Of a stretch of DNA of 64,000 nt, positions 25,501 to 32,353 are shown piece by piece. Numbering within the stretch: the first letter of the stretch is position 1; each line of letters begins with the position of its first letter. The position numbers and the translations under genes are program-made. The notes under the pieces are model-generated. The model was not told the origin of the DNA. It searched no databases and saw only the letters and a program-made list of their open reading frames with translations. Source of the DNA: Andreprevotia chitinilytica DSM 18519 (lineage in GTDB: Bacteria > Pseudomonadota > Gammaproteobacteria > Burkholderiales > Chitinibacteraceae); contig NZ_JONM01000002.1 in NCBI RefSeq assembly GCF_000711875.1, positions 252,769 through 316,768 of the forward strand. Direction: 5' to 3'.

Positions 25501-27464
25501 CATCTGGCCGCACGGTGAACTACAGCCCGGATGCCTTTGGCCGTCCGACCCAAGTCGGCGATGCCGTCCCCGGTGTGTGGTACTACCCGAATGGCGTGGT
25601 GCAAAGCCTGTTGTACGCCAATGGCACCGTCACTACCCAAAGCCTGACCAACCGCCAGTGGGTCGGCCAAATCACTACCGGCAAGGGCGTCAGTGGCGCC
25701 GGCTGCACCATCGGTTCCACCAGCACGCCAACCACCCCGGCGGTGACGCCGGCACTGCAATACGATGCGCAAGGCCCGTACTACTGGGTGGCGAATGCTG
25801 AAGGCACGCTGGTGCGTACCCCGGCGACGTTCACCATGCTCGCAGTTGACGACGACCTGAGCATTCCGCTGCCGATTCCGCCGCAAACCAGCACCGGCTC
25901 GTCCAGCAGTGGCGGCACCACCTCCACCCCGCTGGTCGTCGCAACGCGGGATGGCAGCGGCTACCTGAGCAGCACCCCGTGCGCCACCACCGGCACCAGC
26001 ACTGCCTACCTGAATCGCAGCTACGGCTACGACGGGGCCGGTAATGTCAAAACCATCACCGATTCCGCTTACCCGTCGGCCAATCGCACGCTGGATTACG
26101 ACGCGCTGGATCGCCTGACGCTCGCCAACGGCTCTTGGGGCAACGGCGGGATCAGCTATGACGGCAATGGCAACCTCACCACACAAGTCATGGGTGGCGG
26201 CGGTGTCGTGCTGGACGGTGGTGGCAATGTGGTCACGATGCCCAACGGCAATTACGTCCTGAACTACAACTACGACGCCACCAGCCAGAAACTGCTTAGC
26301 GTCGGCGGCAGCCAGACCTTCAACTACCAGTACGATGTCTACGGCAATATCAAGAACCGGGGCACGGGCCAGAACTATGGCTATGACGATCTGGGCTACC
26401 TCGTCACCGTCACTGGTGCCAAGAACTACATCTACATCTACGACGGCAAGGGCAGCCGTATCCGTACCCAAGGCCCGCTGCAGGACAAACACCAGTTCTA
26501 CGGTGGCAACAACCTGATCGCGGAATACGACGCCTACACCGGAGAAACCCGTGAACACCTGTACCTCGGCATCCAGAAAGTCGCCGATCTGATCCAGCAG
26601 AGCGTCAACGGCACCACGGTCAACAGCGCCGAGTACTATCACGCTGATCCGGTCGGTAGCCCGATCGCAGCCACCGACAAGCTGGGCAACTTGCTGTGGA
26701 ACGCCAACTACTATCCATATGGCTCCAAGCTGGCCGGTGGCGTTGCCAACGAGAACAACAAGCAATGGTTCGGTGGCAAGGTGCTGGATGATGAAACCGG
26801 TCTCGAATACTTCGGCGCGCGGTTCTATGATCCGGTGGTGGGGCGGTTTGCAAGCATGGATCCGGTGGATTTCCGGGAAAGCAATGTACAGAGCTTTAAT
26901 AGCTATGCCTATGCAAATAACAATCCGTTCCGCTATGTCGATCCTGATGGGAGATGGGAAGGCGCAACTGCCGATCAAGTCGCAGGTCCTTATGCGGGTA
27001 TGCTTGGCATCAAGGGGCAGAGCTGCGGTAACTGTGTTGGAGGTGGTTTTGCGGCCACAACTGCCTCGTGGGAGCGCAACGGTTTAATTGAAGTTCACCC
27101 CGAATTCTATATTGTGCCCTCTTGGAGTTTTTTGCGATTTACGTCAATGTTCACAACGGTAGCCATTAAGCCAGGAATGCCGGCTTTGGTAAGTGAATTG
27201 TCGGTTCAAGAAATTGGTAAAAATATCGTGAATTGGGGAAGGGGCGCAGCAGATGCCACCAAGGCTGCGGCCGACATGACCTCAGAAAAGGCCAGCGAGA
27301 TATTGGAGCAGGTTGCCGCTAAAGATATTAAAGCCATTCAAACTTGGTATGAGAATGTAGCTTCATACTTGAAAAGCACCAATCCAACTGCCTTGAAAAA
27401 TACGCCCACTCCGATTGAGCGCGCGAAACTCATGGCTCGCATACTTGAGCTTGGAGGAAAATAA
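22509..27464 (+). CDS. Secreted RHS/YD-repeat polymorphic toxin
   Basis: A 1651-residue protein with a Sec signal peptide (NLLRAFVLSISMLAMPFAIA). Residues about 30-600 are a large N-terminal region without a recognised domain. YD/RHS repeats run from about 600 to 1370 (YDPMDRLAGITP, YDGYGRSLLTIHNG, YDVLGRKTFESYP, YDALNRVTKQTHG and others), interrupted by a Ser/Thr/Pro/Gly-rich insert near 1120-1150. The RHS-associated core is at about 1376-1481 (YYHADPVGSPIAATDK, GLEYFGARFYDPVVGRF, ending NPFRYVDPDG). RHS cages enclose a C-terminal toxin after the DPDG boundary. The 170-residue tip here matches no toxin family I know; it has a CGNC motif and a helical C-terminus. There is no PAAR or VgrG domain. 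GC is lower at both ends than in the repeat region. Confidence 0.9.
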   Translation: MKNLLRAFVLSISMLAMPFAIADTTTSSGSTDTSGASGTSTDWVSQAFPERFSIDAPGSKRDAMGGQFEDIDPFQGNLRLAVKMFDIPSNGGIPLSVYWSFNAQDQSRAAVHYWRVRFPDFMLATTPQSQQYAPPAVLEHPDGSTEWLFLTSALTGRTPSQQTTTWQSSSNFKLVCQSAQICVGYSPDGTQFSFNHYYLYNEIVFPRLTPYPSTNPDDTGYDYGDARTYRQGVYNGAVNVTDRNNQTQVAVYDSADPSHLVDLSNQVDGNHITLQWSGDFVSSVSYGSRTWSFAYDGNSVYDPVGNFPPYYYSALSTTITQPDGAKWVFKFNNVFEITDPNGGIVDRYFPTVTSAQTPYGGTTTYQFRNYLPQLLGPFTCPQSNATGCFNSTDWAATILQKGAREYDHPVLWQKTTSDGGTWTLPEFQPGAAMPTPGSGTAGIRHINTPSGVITYQYATIYDSLSGCTPWQIGLLLSKDTAGLQQETYSWQPIQVGSTPQWFFGDMGGTITGNTTAMSCTAPAYYAPFLAQKKITRNGTTYTTAYNSPDSYRRPNSITESSGDTGKFSRTTAYTYDPDLSAQTAWILGAVTSETVTASTNSGSNQTASTARVFAKTPNGSSTGDLLSETNNGVTTTYTYWPFGKVNTKTDARSNTTTYRTYAFGTPQEDDLPEGVVLKRVVDSYGNITAQTDGKGNTTRYSYDPMDRLAGITPPLNNPTSITYSKTTPFIRSASRGNDSLVEQYDGYGRSLLTIHNGVAINRTYDVLGRKTFESYPSSSLGETINNYDALNRVTKQTHGDNTAVVYQYDADGANTVSETNERGFKTIRTFASYGDPDQKQLINVLTQTQESAGVSIQRNLMGQISKVTQNGKSRSYTYDGRYFLVNRTDPETGTSTFGRDAVGNMTSHQVAGSNTSLSTYDNLNRLKTVSNPAQNTSAVYSYDLNSNVTDIAYGSTLHHWGFDANNNVIAETSSDGAKTFALSYYYNGNDAHDHTVYPSGRTVNYSPDAFGRPTQVGDAVPGVWYYPNGVVQSLLYANGTVTTQSLTNRQWVGQITTGKGVSGAGCTIGSTSTPTTPAVTPALQYDAQGPYYWVANAEGTLVRTPATFTMLAVDDDLSIPLPIPPQTSTGSSSSGGTTSTPLVVATRDGSGYLSSTPCATTGTSTAYLNRSYGYDGAGNVKTITDSAYPSANRTLDYDALDRLTLANGSWGNGGISYDGNGNLTTQVMGGGGVVLDGGGNVVTMPNGNYVLNYNYDATSQKLLSVGGSQTFNYQYDVYGNIKNRGTGQNYGYDDLGYLVTVTGAKNYIYIYDGKGSRIRTQGPLQDKHQFYGGNNLIAEYDAYTGETREHLYLGIQKVADLIQQSVNGTTVNSAEYYHADPVGSPIAATDKLGNLLWNANYYPYGSKLAGGVANENNKQWFGGKVLDDETGLEYFGARFYDPVVGRFASMDPVDFRESNVQSFNSYAYANNNPFRYVDPDGRWEGATADQVAGPYAGMLGIKGQSCGNCVGGGFAATTASWERNGLIEVHPEFYIVPSWSFLRFTSMFTTVAIKPGMPALVSELSVQEIGKNIVNWGRGAADATKAAADMTSEKASEILEQVAAKDIKAIQTWYENVASYLKSTNPTALKNTPTPIERAKLMARILELGGK

Positions 27465-27745
27465 TGTCATATCAGAAAAGTGACAAAGCTGAAGTGAATG
27501 TGCTAATTAAAATTTCTTCAAAAAAAATCTCGCAACTTGTACTTGAGCCTTGGGGTGAAGAAATTCAAATTAAGTTGAATGATGAGGTAAGAATGTGTGG
27601 TGTGGGGCCAGCTGCAAATTCATTCATTGAACTTGATTGTGGTGAGGAATCGATTTGCGTTACTTCTTGGAAAGATTCAACACTTAGTGTCTCCATTAAT
27701 GGGAATACTCTGGATACCGCATCAGCAGTTATTCCATCATTGTGA
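27464..27745 (+). CDS. Putative immunity protein for the RHS toxin
   Basis: A 93-residue acidic protein without a signal peptide, predicted mostly beta (VNVLIKISSKKISQLVLEPW, IQIKLNDEVRM, SICVTSW, LSVSINGN). Its ATG overlaps the RHS stop codon by one base (TAATG), so it is translationally coupled. Polymorphic RHS toxins are almost always followed by a small immunity gene at exactly this place, and the low GC matches the toxin tip. No immunity family is recognised. A cytoplasmic location implies that the toxin acts in the cytoplasm. Confidence 0.7.
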   Translation: MSYQKSDKAEVNVLIKISSKKISQLVLEPWGEEIQIKLNDEVRMCGVGPAANSFIELDCGEESICVTSWKDSTLSVSINGNTLDTASAVIPSL

Positions 27746-27782
27746 ATACCGAAAGGGAGTTTCAAAAATCTCATTTTCAGCG

Positions 27783-27925
27783 CGTAGGGCGCACTCCCCG
27801 TAGGGCAGTGCGCCGTATTGCAGCCGAACGTAGTGAGGTGTCGCTGGCATGATGACGGTGACTTGAGTCGAATGGCAATTTGAGATGTGGCGGAACGCCC
27901 TTTGGGTGTTCCGCCCTACAAATGC
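27783..27925. repeat. GTAGGGCG-type palindromic repeats
   Basis: GTAGGGCGCACTCCCCGTAG with GTGCGCC, and GGCGGAACGCCC with GGGTGTTCCGCCCTAC, form nested inverted repeats. They mark the end of the low-GC RHS cassette. Confidence 0.55.
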
Positions 27926-27932
27926 ACATCAC

Positions 27933-27966
27933 AAAAACACCGACTGGAGTCCCAGTCGGTGTTTTT
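27933..27966 (+). terminator. Terminator after the RHS/immunity genes
   Basis: AAAAACACCGACTGG and CCAGTCGGTGTTTTT pair around a short loop, with A and T tracts on either side. It is symmetrical, so it can act for the plus-strand RHS cassette and also for the minus-strand genes ending at 28013. Confidence 0.85.
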
Positions 27967-28012
27967 GCTACATCTGATTCTCAAACCCGCTATATCGCGG
28001 GCCCCCGCCTCG

Positions 28013-28270
28013 CTAACGTCGATCCGTGGGGCGCGGCGGCTTGAGCCGTTGCACGGTCTCGTAGCGGGCCGTATCCAGCGCGAAATGCCATTCTTCCGAC
28101 AGATACGTGCCGATCTTTGCCAGGTGATGCGGATGGGATTCCGGCTCGGTGGTTTCGACCAAGGCGCGGAATACGCAGCCCAATTGGGCGATGCGGTCCA
28201 GGCCGACGTTGGCGATGTTGTTGTAATCGTCGATGGTGAGCGCGGGTGCGGGACTGTGGCGATTAGACAT
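28013..28270 (-). CDS. Short protein of unknown function (second of pair)
   Basis: An 85-residue protein starting MSNRHSPAPALTIDDYNN with the ribosome site GGAGG six bases upstream. The central part (VGLDRIAQLGCVFRALVE, HHLAKIGTYLSEEW) is helical and distantly resembles the upstream gene (FAELDRIFTILTNLI). It overlaps that gene by eight bases, so the two form an operon. The position behind a C4-type antisense RNA suggests a phage-derived module. No domain is recognised. Confidence 0.65.
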   Translation of the reverse strand: MSNRHSPAPALTIDDYNNIANVGLDRIAQLGCVFRALVETTEPESHPHHLAKIGTYLSEEWHFALDTARYETVQRLKPPRPTDRR

Positions 28271-28529
28271 GGCGGCCTCCGATACGGGGGCAACGAGGTG
28301 TCCGTCGGCGATCTGTGAGTGCGCCGGCTTGCAAGATTTGCATTGCTGTCCGGTGCCGTGCCGCCAACCGGCTGCCGTCACGTGCCAGCTGGTAGCCGAT
28401 ACCACGTGGGTCGATCAGGTTGGTGAGGATGGTGAAAATCCGGTCCAGCTCGGCGAAGCCATCGAGGGCTTGGGCGATGAGGTGGTTGGGGGCGGGTGGG
28501 GCGGGGGTACTGTGTGGAGAGTTCGGCAT
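28263..28529 (-). CDS. Short protein of unknown function (first of pair)
   Basis: An 88-residue protein starting MPNSPHSTPAPPAPNH, with a Pro/Ala-rich N-terminus, a helical middle (LIAQALDGFAELDRIFTILTNLID) and a basic C-terminus (TDRRRTPRCPRIGGRH). GGAGG lies five to seven bases before the ATG. It is directly downstream of the C4-like RNA on the same strand and overlaps the next short gene. The function is unknown; small genes after C4 elements in phages encode antirepressor or host-modifying proteins, but no similarity to those is visible. Confidence 0.65.
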   Translation of the reverse strand: MPNSPHSTPAPPAPNHLIAQALDGFAELDRIFTILTNLIDPRGIGYQLARDGSRLAARHRTAMQILQAGALTDRRRTPRCPRIGGRHV

Positions 28530-28582
28530 GATTGCCTCCGACAATTACGGGATGGATTCCCGCTGCTTCGCTGCTAAACGAA

Positions 28583-28665
28583 GGGGGCGGGCACGAGGCG
28601 GCGTTAGCAGACCGGCATTGTCGGCAACCGGCAGCCCGAAGGCTCACCACCTCAGCCCGCCACGG
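28583..28665 (-). ncRNA. C4-type phage antisense RNA (candidate)
   Basis: Read on the minus strand, an outer stem GGCGGGC (plus 28655-28661) pairs with GCCCGCC (plus 28586-28592). Inside are a hairpin AGCC-TTCG-GGCT, a second hairpin with CCGG arms, and an unpaired CTGCTAAC (plus 28603-28610). This is the architecture of the C4 antisense RNAs of phages P1, P7 and P4. The complementary TTTAGCAG occurs just downstream (plus 28571-28578) and again upstream (plus 28731-28738), as expected for the RNA's own target sites. It would repress the two short genes that follow. Confidence 0.6.
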
Positions 28666-28689
28666 AGGACGTACTAAGGCATTAGGGAC

Positions 28690-28708
28690 AAAAAAACCGC
28701 TTACGCGG
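28690..28708 (-). terminator. Terminator upstream of the C4-like RNA
   Basis: On the minus strand CCGCGTAAGCGG is a hairpin followed by TTTTTTT and then GTCCC. Similar short hairpin-plus-T tracts precede C4/cI RNAs in P4-like phages, where they contribute to premature termination control. Confidence 0.6.
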
Positions 28709-28803
28709 CTGTCCGCCAACAATACTCAGGCTGCTAAACCCGGTCGCGCTATTGAACGCGACAGTGCAAGGTATCTCGATCCATCTGGCGTGGTCAATGC
28801 CAT

Positions 28804-28834
28804 TAACGCTTCGCGTTAGTAACGTGTTGCGTTA
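28804..28834. promoter_or_regulatory. Tandem operators of higBA
   Basis: TAACGCTTCGCGTTA (28804-28818) and TAACGTGTTGCGTTA (28820-28834) are two 15-base palindromes with the same TAACG/CGTTA arms, one base apart, ending 11 bases before the higB ATG. They are the expected autoregulatory sites for the HigA or HigBA complex. Confidence 0.75.
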
Positions 28835-28845
28835 CTATTGGCTGC

Positions 28846-29124
28846 ATGATTACTTCATTCCGATGCCGTGATACCAAAGCGTTGTTTGAGGGGCGGCATG
28901 TCGCACGGTTTGCCAATATCGCCAGCGTGGCGCTGCGCAAGCTGCAGCAGCTCAATGCTGCGACGTCGTTGGACTTCCTGCGCATTCCGCCCAACAACCG
29001 GCTTGAGCTTTTGAAGGGTGATCGCGCCGGCCAATACAGCATTCGCGTGAATGATCAGTGGCGGGTGTGCTTCCGCTTTGAGGCTGGCATTGCCACTGAC
29101 GTTGAAATCGTCGACTACCACTAA
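28846..29124 (+). CDS. higB: HigB-type toxin (RelE superfamily)
   Basis: A 92-residue RelE-fold ribosome-dependent mRNA interferase. It contains the HigB landmarks FRCRDTKALFEG, KLQQLNAATSLDFLRIPPNNRLE and the C-terminal catalytic strand YSIRVNDQWRVCFRF. As in other HigBA loci, the toxin gene precedes the antitoxin, with 11 bases between them. The start sits right after two palindromic operators. Its job in the cell would be translation arrest when the antitoxin is degraded. Confidence 0.93.
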   Translation: MITSFRCRDTKALFEGRHVARFANIASVALRKLQQLNAATSLDFLRIPPNNRLELLKGDRAGQYSIRVNDQWRVCFRFEAGIATDVEIVDYH

Positions 29125-29135
29125 GGAGCAAGGAC

Positions 29136-29444
29136 ATGACCAGGGAAATTCCGCTCGCCCACCCCGGCGAGATCTTGCAACTCGATTGGCTGGAGCCGCT
29201 GGGCATCAGCCAATACGCGCTGGCCAAGGCCATTGGAGTGTCGGCGCGGCGCATCAATGAAATCTGCCACGGCAAACGAGCCATTACGCCGGATACGGCG
29301 CTACGGCTGGCGGCATTTTTCGGCACGGATGCGCAATCGTGGCTCAATCTGCAGTCGCATTACGACATGGAAATGGCGCGTGAAGCCATGACCGAGGTGC
29401 TGGCGCGTATTCCGCGTTATGAAACTACCCGTCATGCGGCCTGA
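29136..29444 (+). CDS. higA: HigA-type antitoxin
   Basis: A 102-residue XRE-family helix-turn-helix protein with the HigA signature HPGEILQLDWLEPLGISQYALAKAIGVSARRINEI split over residues about 6-45 and the DNA-contacting helix RRINEICHGKRAITPDTALRLA, then FFGTDAQSWLNLQSHYD. It neutralises HigB and autorepresses through the upstream palindromes. A ribosome site AAGGAG lies before the ATG. Confidence 0.94.
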   Translation: MTREIPLAHPGEILQLDWLEPLGISQYALAKAIGVSARRINEICHGKRAITPDTALRLAAFFGTDAQSWLNLQSHYDMEMAREAMTEVLARIPRYETTRHAA

Positions 29445-29504
29445 GCGTGTAGGTCAGGTCATCTGACCCGTGCAGAACGACGCCTGAATCACGCGCCAAG
29501 ATCG

Positions 29505-29540
29505 CGGGTTACGCCTTGCGGCTAACCCGTGCTACGCGGG
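29505..29540. repeat. GCGGGTTACGCC palindrome (family C)
   Basis: GCGGGTTACGCCTTGCGG followed by CTAACCCGTGCT and GCGGG form a short palindromic element. Related copies occur near 11019-11040 and at 48451-48553. The preceding bases contain another hairpin, GGTCAG-GTCAT-CTGACC. Confidence 0.55.
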
Positions 29541-29562
29541 TCTCTCCCTATTTTTCAGCAGC

Positions 29563-29593
29563 AAAAAAAGGGGGAGTGCCAATGGCCTCCCCC
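29563..29593 (-). terminator. Terminator of the lamB-like gene
   Basis: On the minus strand GGGGGAG and CTCCCCC pair around about ten bases and are followed by TTTTTTT. It lies about 75 bases after the porin stop codon. Confidence 0.85.
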
Positions 29594-29668
29594 TGAATGC
29601 GTGTCTGCTGCTCACTGCGCTAGCACGAGGCTAGGGCAGGTACTACGTACTGCGTTAAGTCCTGCGGC

Positions 29669-30916
29669 TTACCACCAAGCTTCAGCTTGGATACCGAACG
29701 AGCTGCCCGACGACGAGTTGGCATAAACGTCGCTGCCGCTAAACATGGCGGCACGTGCGGCGCTGTTCCACTTGGCGTAGGTGTAGTACAGACGCAGTTC
29801 CGGACGGGCATATGCGCCGCTGCCCGCAGCTGCGGTCAGAGCAACCGTAGCCTTGGCCAGCTTTTGCTTCTCGCCGACGCCCGGTTGGAAAGTGGTGTAG
29901 CCCACTTCCGTTGCCAGGCCGAAGATATCGGTGAAGTGGTATTGCGGGCGTGCGCCGACAGTGAAGGTCGTGTTGTCGGTACCGGTCAGTGCGGCCTTGT
30001 CCTTGCGATACAGCAGGTTACCCAGCACGGTCCACTTGGTGCCCTTCGGCTCCAGCGTGAAGTTGTCGAAGACCTGGGTGGTCGAATCGCCGGAATTCGC
30101 CCACATGTTTACCTGGCCAAAGTTGCCGTTAGCGTTACCGCCCTTACCATATTGCACGCCGACGCGGTTCCAGCCCAGATCGCTGACCGGGTGGTCATAC
30201 AGTGCGGACAGATACCAGCCATTCGGCGTATCAGGGTTGGTTACGTCGCTCGACGCGTGACCCTTGGTCAGGCCGAGGTTGAAGGTGAACGAGCCCGGGC
30301 CAGCCTTGACGTCGGACAGCTTGAACAGGTTTTCGATGGCGGTGCGATGGCCGGTAGCGTCTGGTGTCGGACGCATGATGGCGTAGCTGAATTTGCCGAC
30401 GTTGGCGATGTCGATGTTTTCGATACCGGCGCCAGTGCCGTCAGCCACCAAGTATTTGTAATCGAGGATGTGGATGTCCGGACGATCGTAGTAACGCTTA
30501 CCAGCCCACAGGGTGGCGGTGGAGAGCGCCGAATCGGTAGTGAACTTCTCGAGCGACACATAGTTCTGCGCGAACTTGACGTTGCTGGAGGTGGAACCCC
30601 AGTCGGCGTTCGGCGCATCGGCTGCGATCATGGTGTGGACTTTCCACAGCGCACCGTTGGCTTGCTGGACGACCGGAGCGGACAAGCCGATTTCAGCGTA
30701 GGAATCGCACTCGTTGCCCAGACGGTACTTACCCGCCCAACCGATACCAAAACATTCTTGCGTGCCGCCCTTGCCGGCTTCGCCCCAACCGGCGCGGAAA
30801 TAGCCGTCGGTGGAAATCTTGCCGAGCACGGTGTCGACGTCTGCTGCAAAAGCCGTTGCGCCGGAAGCCAACATCACGGCCGCCGCAATGAGGGTAATGC
30901 GGAACTTGTGTGCCAT
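29669..30916 (-). CDS. LamB-type oligosaccharide porin
   Basis: A 415-residue maltoporin-family protein with a signal peptide (MAHKFRITLIAAAVMLASGATAFA). The mature start VLGKISTDGYFRAGWGEAGKGGTQECFG, the plug-loop Cys pair region (GTQECFGIGWAGKYRLGNECDSYAEIG), YYDRPDIHILDYKYL and the C-terminal aromatic AEAWW are typical of LamB. Because it lies next to galactanases and a beta-galactoside importer, its likely substrate is beta-1,4-galacto-oligosaccharides rather than maltodextrin; this is inference. A ribosome site GAGAG precedes the ATG. It is transcribed alone and has its own terminator. Confidence 0.9.
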   Translation of the reverse strand: MAHKFRITLIAAAVMLASGATAFAADVDTVLGKISTDGYFRAGWGEAGKGGTQECFGIGWAGKYRLGNECDSYAEIGLSAPVVQQANGALWKVHTMIAADAPNADWGSTSSNVKFAQNYVSLEKFTTDSALSTATLWAGKRYYDRPDIHILDYKYLVADGTGAGIENIDIANVGKFSYAIMRPTPDATGHRTAIENLFKLSDVKAGPGSFTFNLGLTKGHASSDVTNPDTPNGWYLSALYDHPVSDLGWNRVGVQYGKGGNANGNFGQVNMWANSGDSTTQVFDNFTLEPKGTKWTVLGNLLYRKDKAALTGTDNTTFTVGARPQYHFTDIFGLATEVGYTTFQPGVGEKQKLAKATVALTAAAGSGAYARPELRLYYTYAKWNSAARAAMFSGSDVYANSSSGSSFGIQAEAWW

Positions 30917-31007
30917 ATTTGATACTCTCTCATCTACTCAAGTGGGATACCCGTGCGCGCACGGGTGCTTCAGGTAGCTCGGGTCGCTGCAACGACCCTT
31001 GCCACGT

Positions 31008-31146
31008 TTGGGTACAACAAGCGGCGTACTGCATAAATGCCGCTGTAATGCTTGTGTGCATCACCAGCCTGCCCAGAAAAGTGGACTGGTGTAACAAGGT
31101 GTTTTGCTTAAGGCCTCAAGGCACTGCCTTGGGGCTTTTTCTTTTT
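31008..31146 (+). ncRNA. Candidate small RNA divergent from the porin gene
   Basis: A plus-strand terminator hairpin (GGCCTCAAGGC-ACT-GCCTTGGGGC then TTTTTCTTTTT, 31111-31146) stands where no plus-strand gene ends. Upstream are a hairpin CACCAG...CTGGTG (31062-31090) and a possible promoter TTGGGT (31008-31013), 18 bases, CATAAA (31032-31037). Together they would make an RNA of about 100 nt. The remaining roughly 200 bases to 31354 hold nothing recognisable. Confidence 0.4.
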
Positions 31147-31354
31147 CCGGGGTTTTGACCCGGGGTTAGGGTTGCTACTGATTTGGCTGCGCAAGCCATT
31201 GAGTGGATTGGGTTTTTTGTTCCTGCTTGCATGGATCGACCCCTCATGAAAGCGCCCCAAGAGCGAGCGAGGTGTAGTCAGTTTTCTCCCCTAAATGGTG
31301 CATTGCGGAATTTTTGTAGCTGTTGTTTGTAAGCAACATTTTTCAGAAATCCGC

Positions 31355-32353
31355 TCAAAATGCCGACATTGCGCTGGTGAATTCACCCGAGGCGTTGACG
31401 GCGCCCATGGTGTAGCCCTGCCAGCCCGGATAAGCCTCCGGCTCCCAATAAAACACCCCCAAGCCGTTGCTGCCGAGCGCCTTCACCTTGGTGATCACGT
31501 CGCTCAGCATGCTTTTGGCAACGCTGGCTTGCGTCCAGTCCATGCCGACTTCGCTGATGATCACTTGCTTGCCATAGCGCGACACCATGTCGGACATCGT
31601 GGTGGCGAGCTGGCTGTTATAAGTGGCCCAGCTGGCTGCCGGCGGGTAGTGCGACATGCCGACCACATCCCAGTTGGCGCCGGCTGCTTTCACGCCATCG
31701 AAAAACCAGCGGAAGGTGGCATCGTCATAACCGTTGGCCAGATGCAGGATCACCTTGGCGCTTGGGTAGACCGTCTTGGTCGCGCTGTAGCCCTGGTTGA
31801 TCAGCTGCGCCAGTTGCGAGAAGTTGGACGTGCTGCCGGACGGCCACAACATGCCGCTGTTGATCTCGTTGCCGACCTGGACCCACTCCACCGTGATGCC
31901 GTTGGTTTTCAGGTAATTGAGGATGCTGTAGGTGTGGTTGTAAACGTCGCTGGTCAGGGCGGAGAAGGTGTGGCTGCTCCACGCCGCTGGTTTGGTTTGC
32001 TGACCCGGATCGGCCCAGCTATCGCTGTAGTGGAAGTCGATCATGATCCGCTGGCCCAGCGCCGCGGCGCGCTTGGCTTTGTAGAGCACGTCGGCACCGT
32101 CATTCCAGCCCCCGGTCGGGTTGACCCAGACGCGCAAGCGGATGGCATTGATGCCGAGGTTGCTCAACAACACGAACGGGTCGGTGGCCACGCCGCTTGA
32201 ATTGCGGAATACGTAACCGCTCGATTCTTCCTGATCCACCCAGCTCACATCCGCGCCGTTGGCGAAGGTGGCTGCCTGGGTAGTCAGCGGCAATGCAAAG
32301 AACAGCGAGCAGAGGCCGATTTTCAGCCTGCGTACGAACGATGAATGCTGCAT
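31355..32353 (-). CDS. Secreted GH53 endo-beta-1,4-galactanase (catalytic domain only)
   Basis: A 332-residue glycoside hydrolase of family 53 that cuts beta-1,4-galactan of type I arabinogalactan outside the cell. It has a signal peptide (LKIGLCSLFFALPLTTQA) and a single TIM-barrel domain. The acid/base is Glu163 in WVQVGNEINSGMLWP and the nucleophile Glu268 in VIISEVGMDW; IDFHYSDSWADPGQQ and VFYWEPEAYPGW are other family signatures. The ribosome site AGGAGAC is well placed. It is transcribed towards the porin gene and away from the LacI gene. A second, longer GH53 lies at 42.8 kb. Confidence 0.95.
   Translation of the reverse strand: MQHSSFVRRLKIGLCSLFFALPLTTQAATFANGADVSWVDQEESSGYVFRNSSGVATDPFVLLSNLGINAIRLRVWVNPTGGWNDGADVLYKAKRAAALGQRIMIDFHYSDSWADPGQQTKPAAWSSHTFSALTSDVYNHTYSILNYLKTNGITVEWVQVGNEINSGMLWPSGSTSNFSQLAQLINQGYSATKTVYPSAKVILHLANGYDDATFRWFFDGVKAAGANWDVVGMSHYPPAASWATYNSQLATTMSDMVSRYGKQVIISEVGMDWTQASVAKSMLSDVITKVKALGSNGLGVFYWEPEAYPGWQGYTMGAVNASGEFTSAMSAF

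Noticed and set aside
25029-26978. Minus-strand open frame of 649 codons
   Set aside because: Antisense shadow of the RHS repeat region; repeat periodicity gives a long frame without protein family features.
28378-28722. Ash-like open frame on the minus strand
   Set aside because: Its N-terminal residues resemble the translations often annotated over C4 RNA loci. The structured RNA and the well-placed GGAGG of the downstream gene explain the sequence better.
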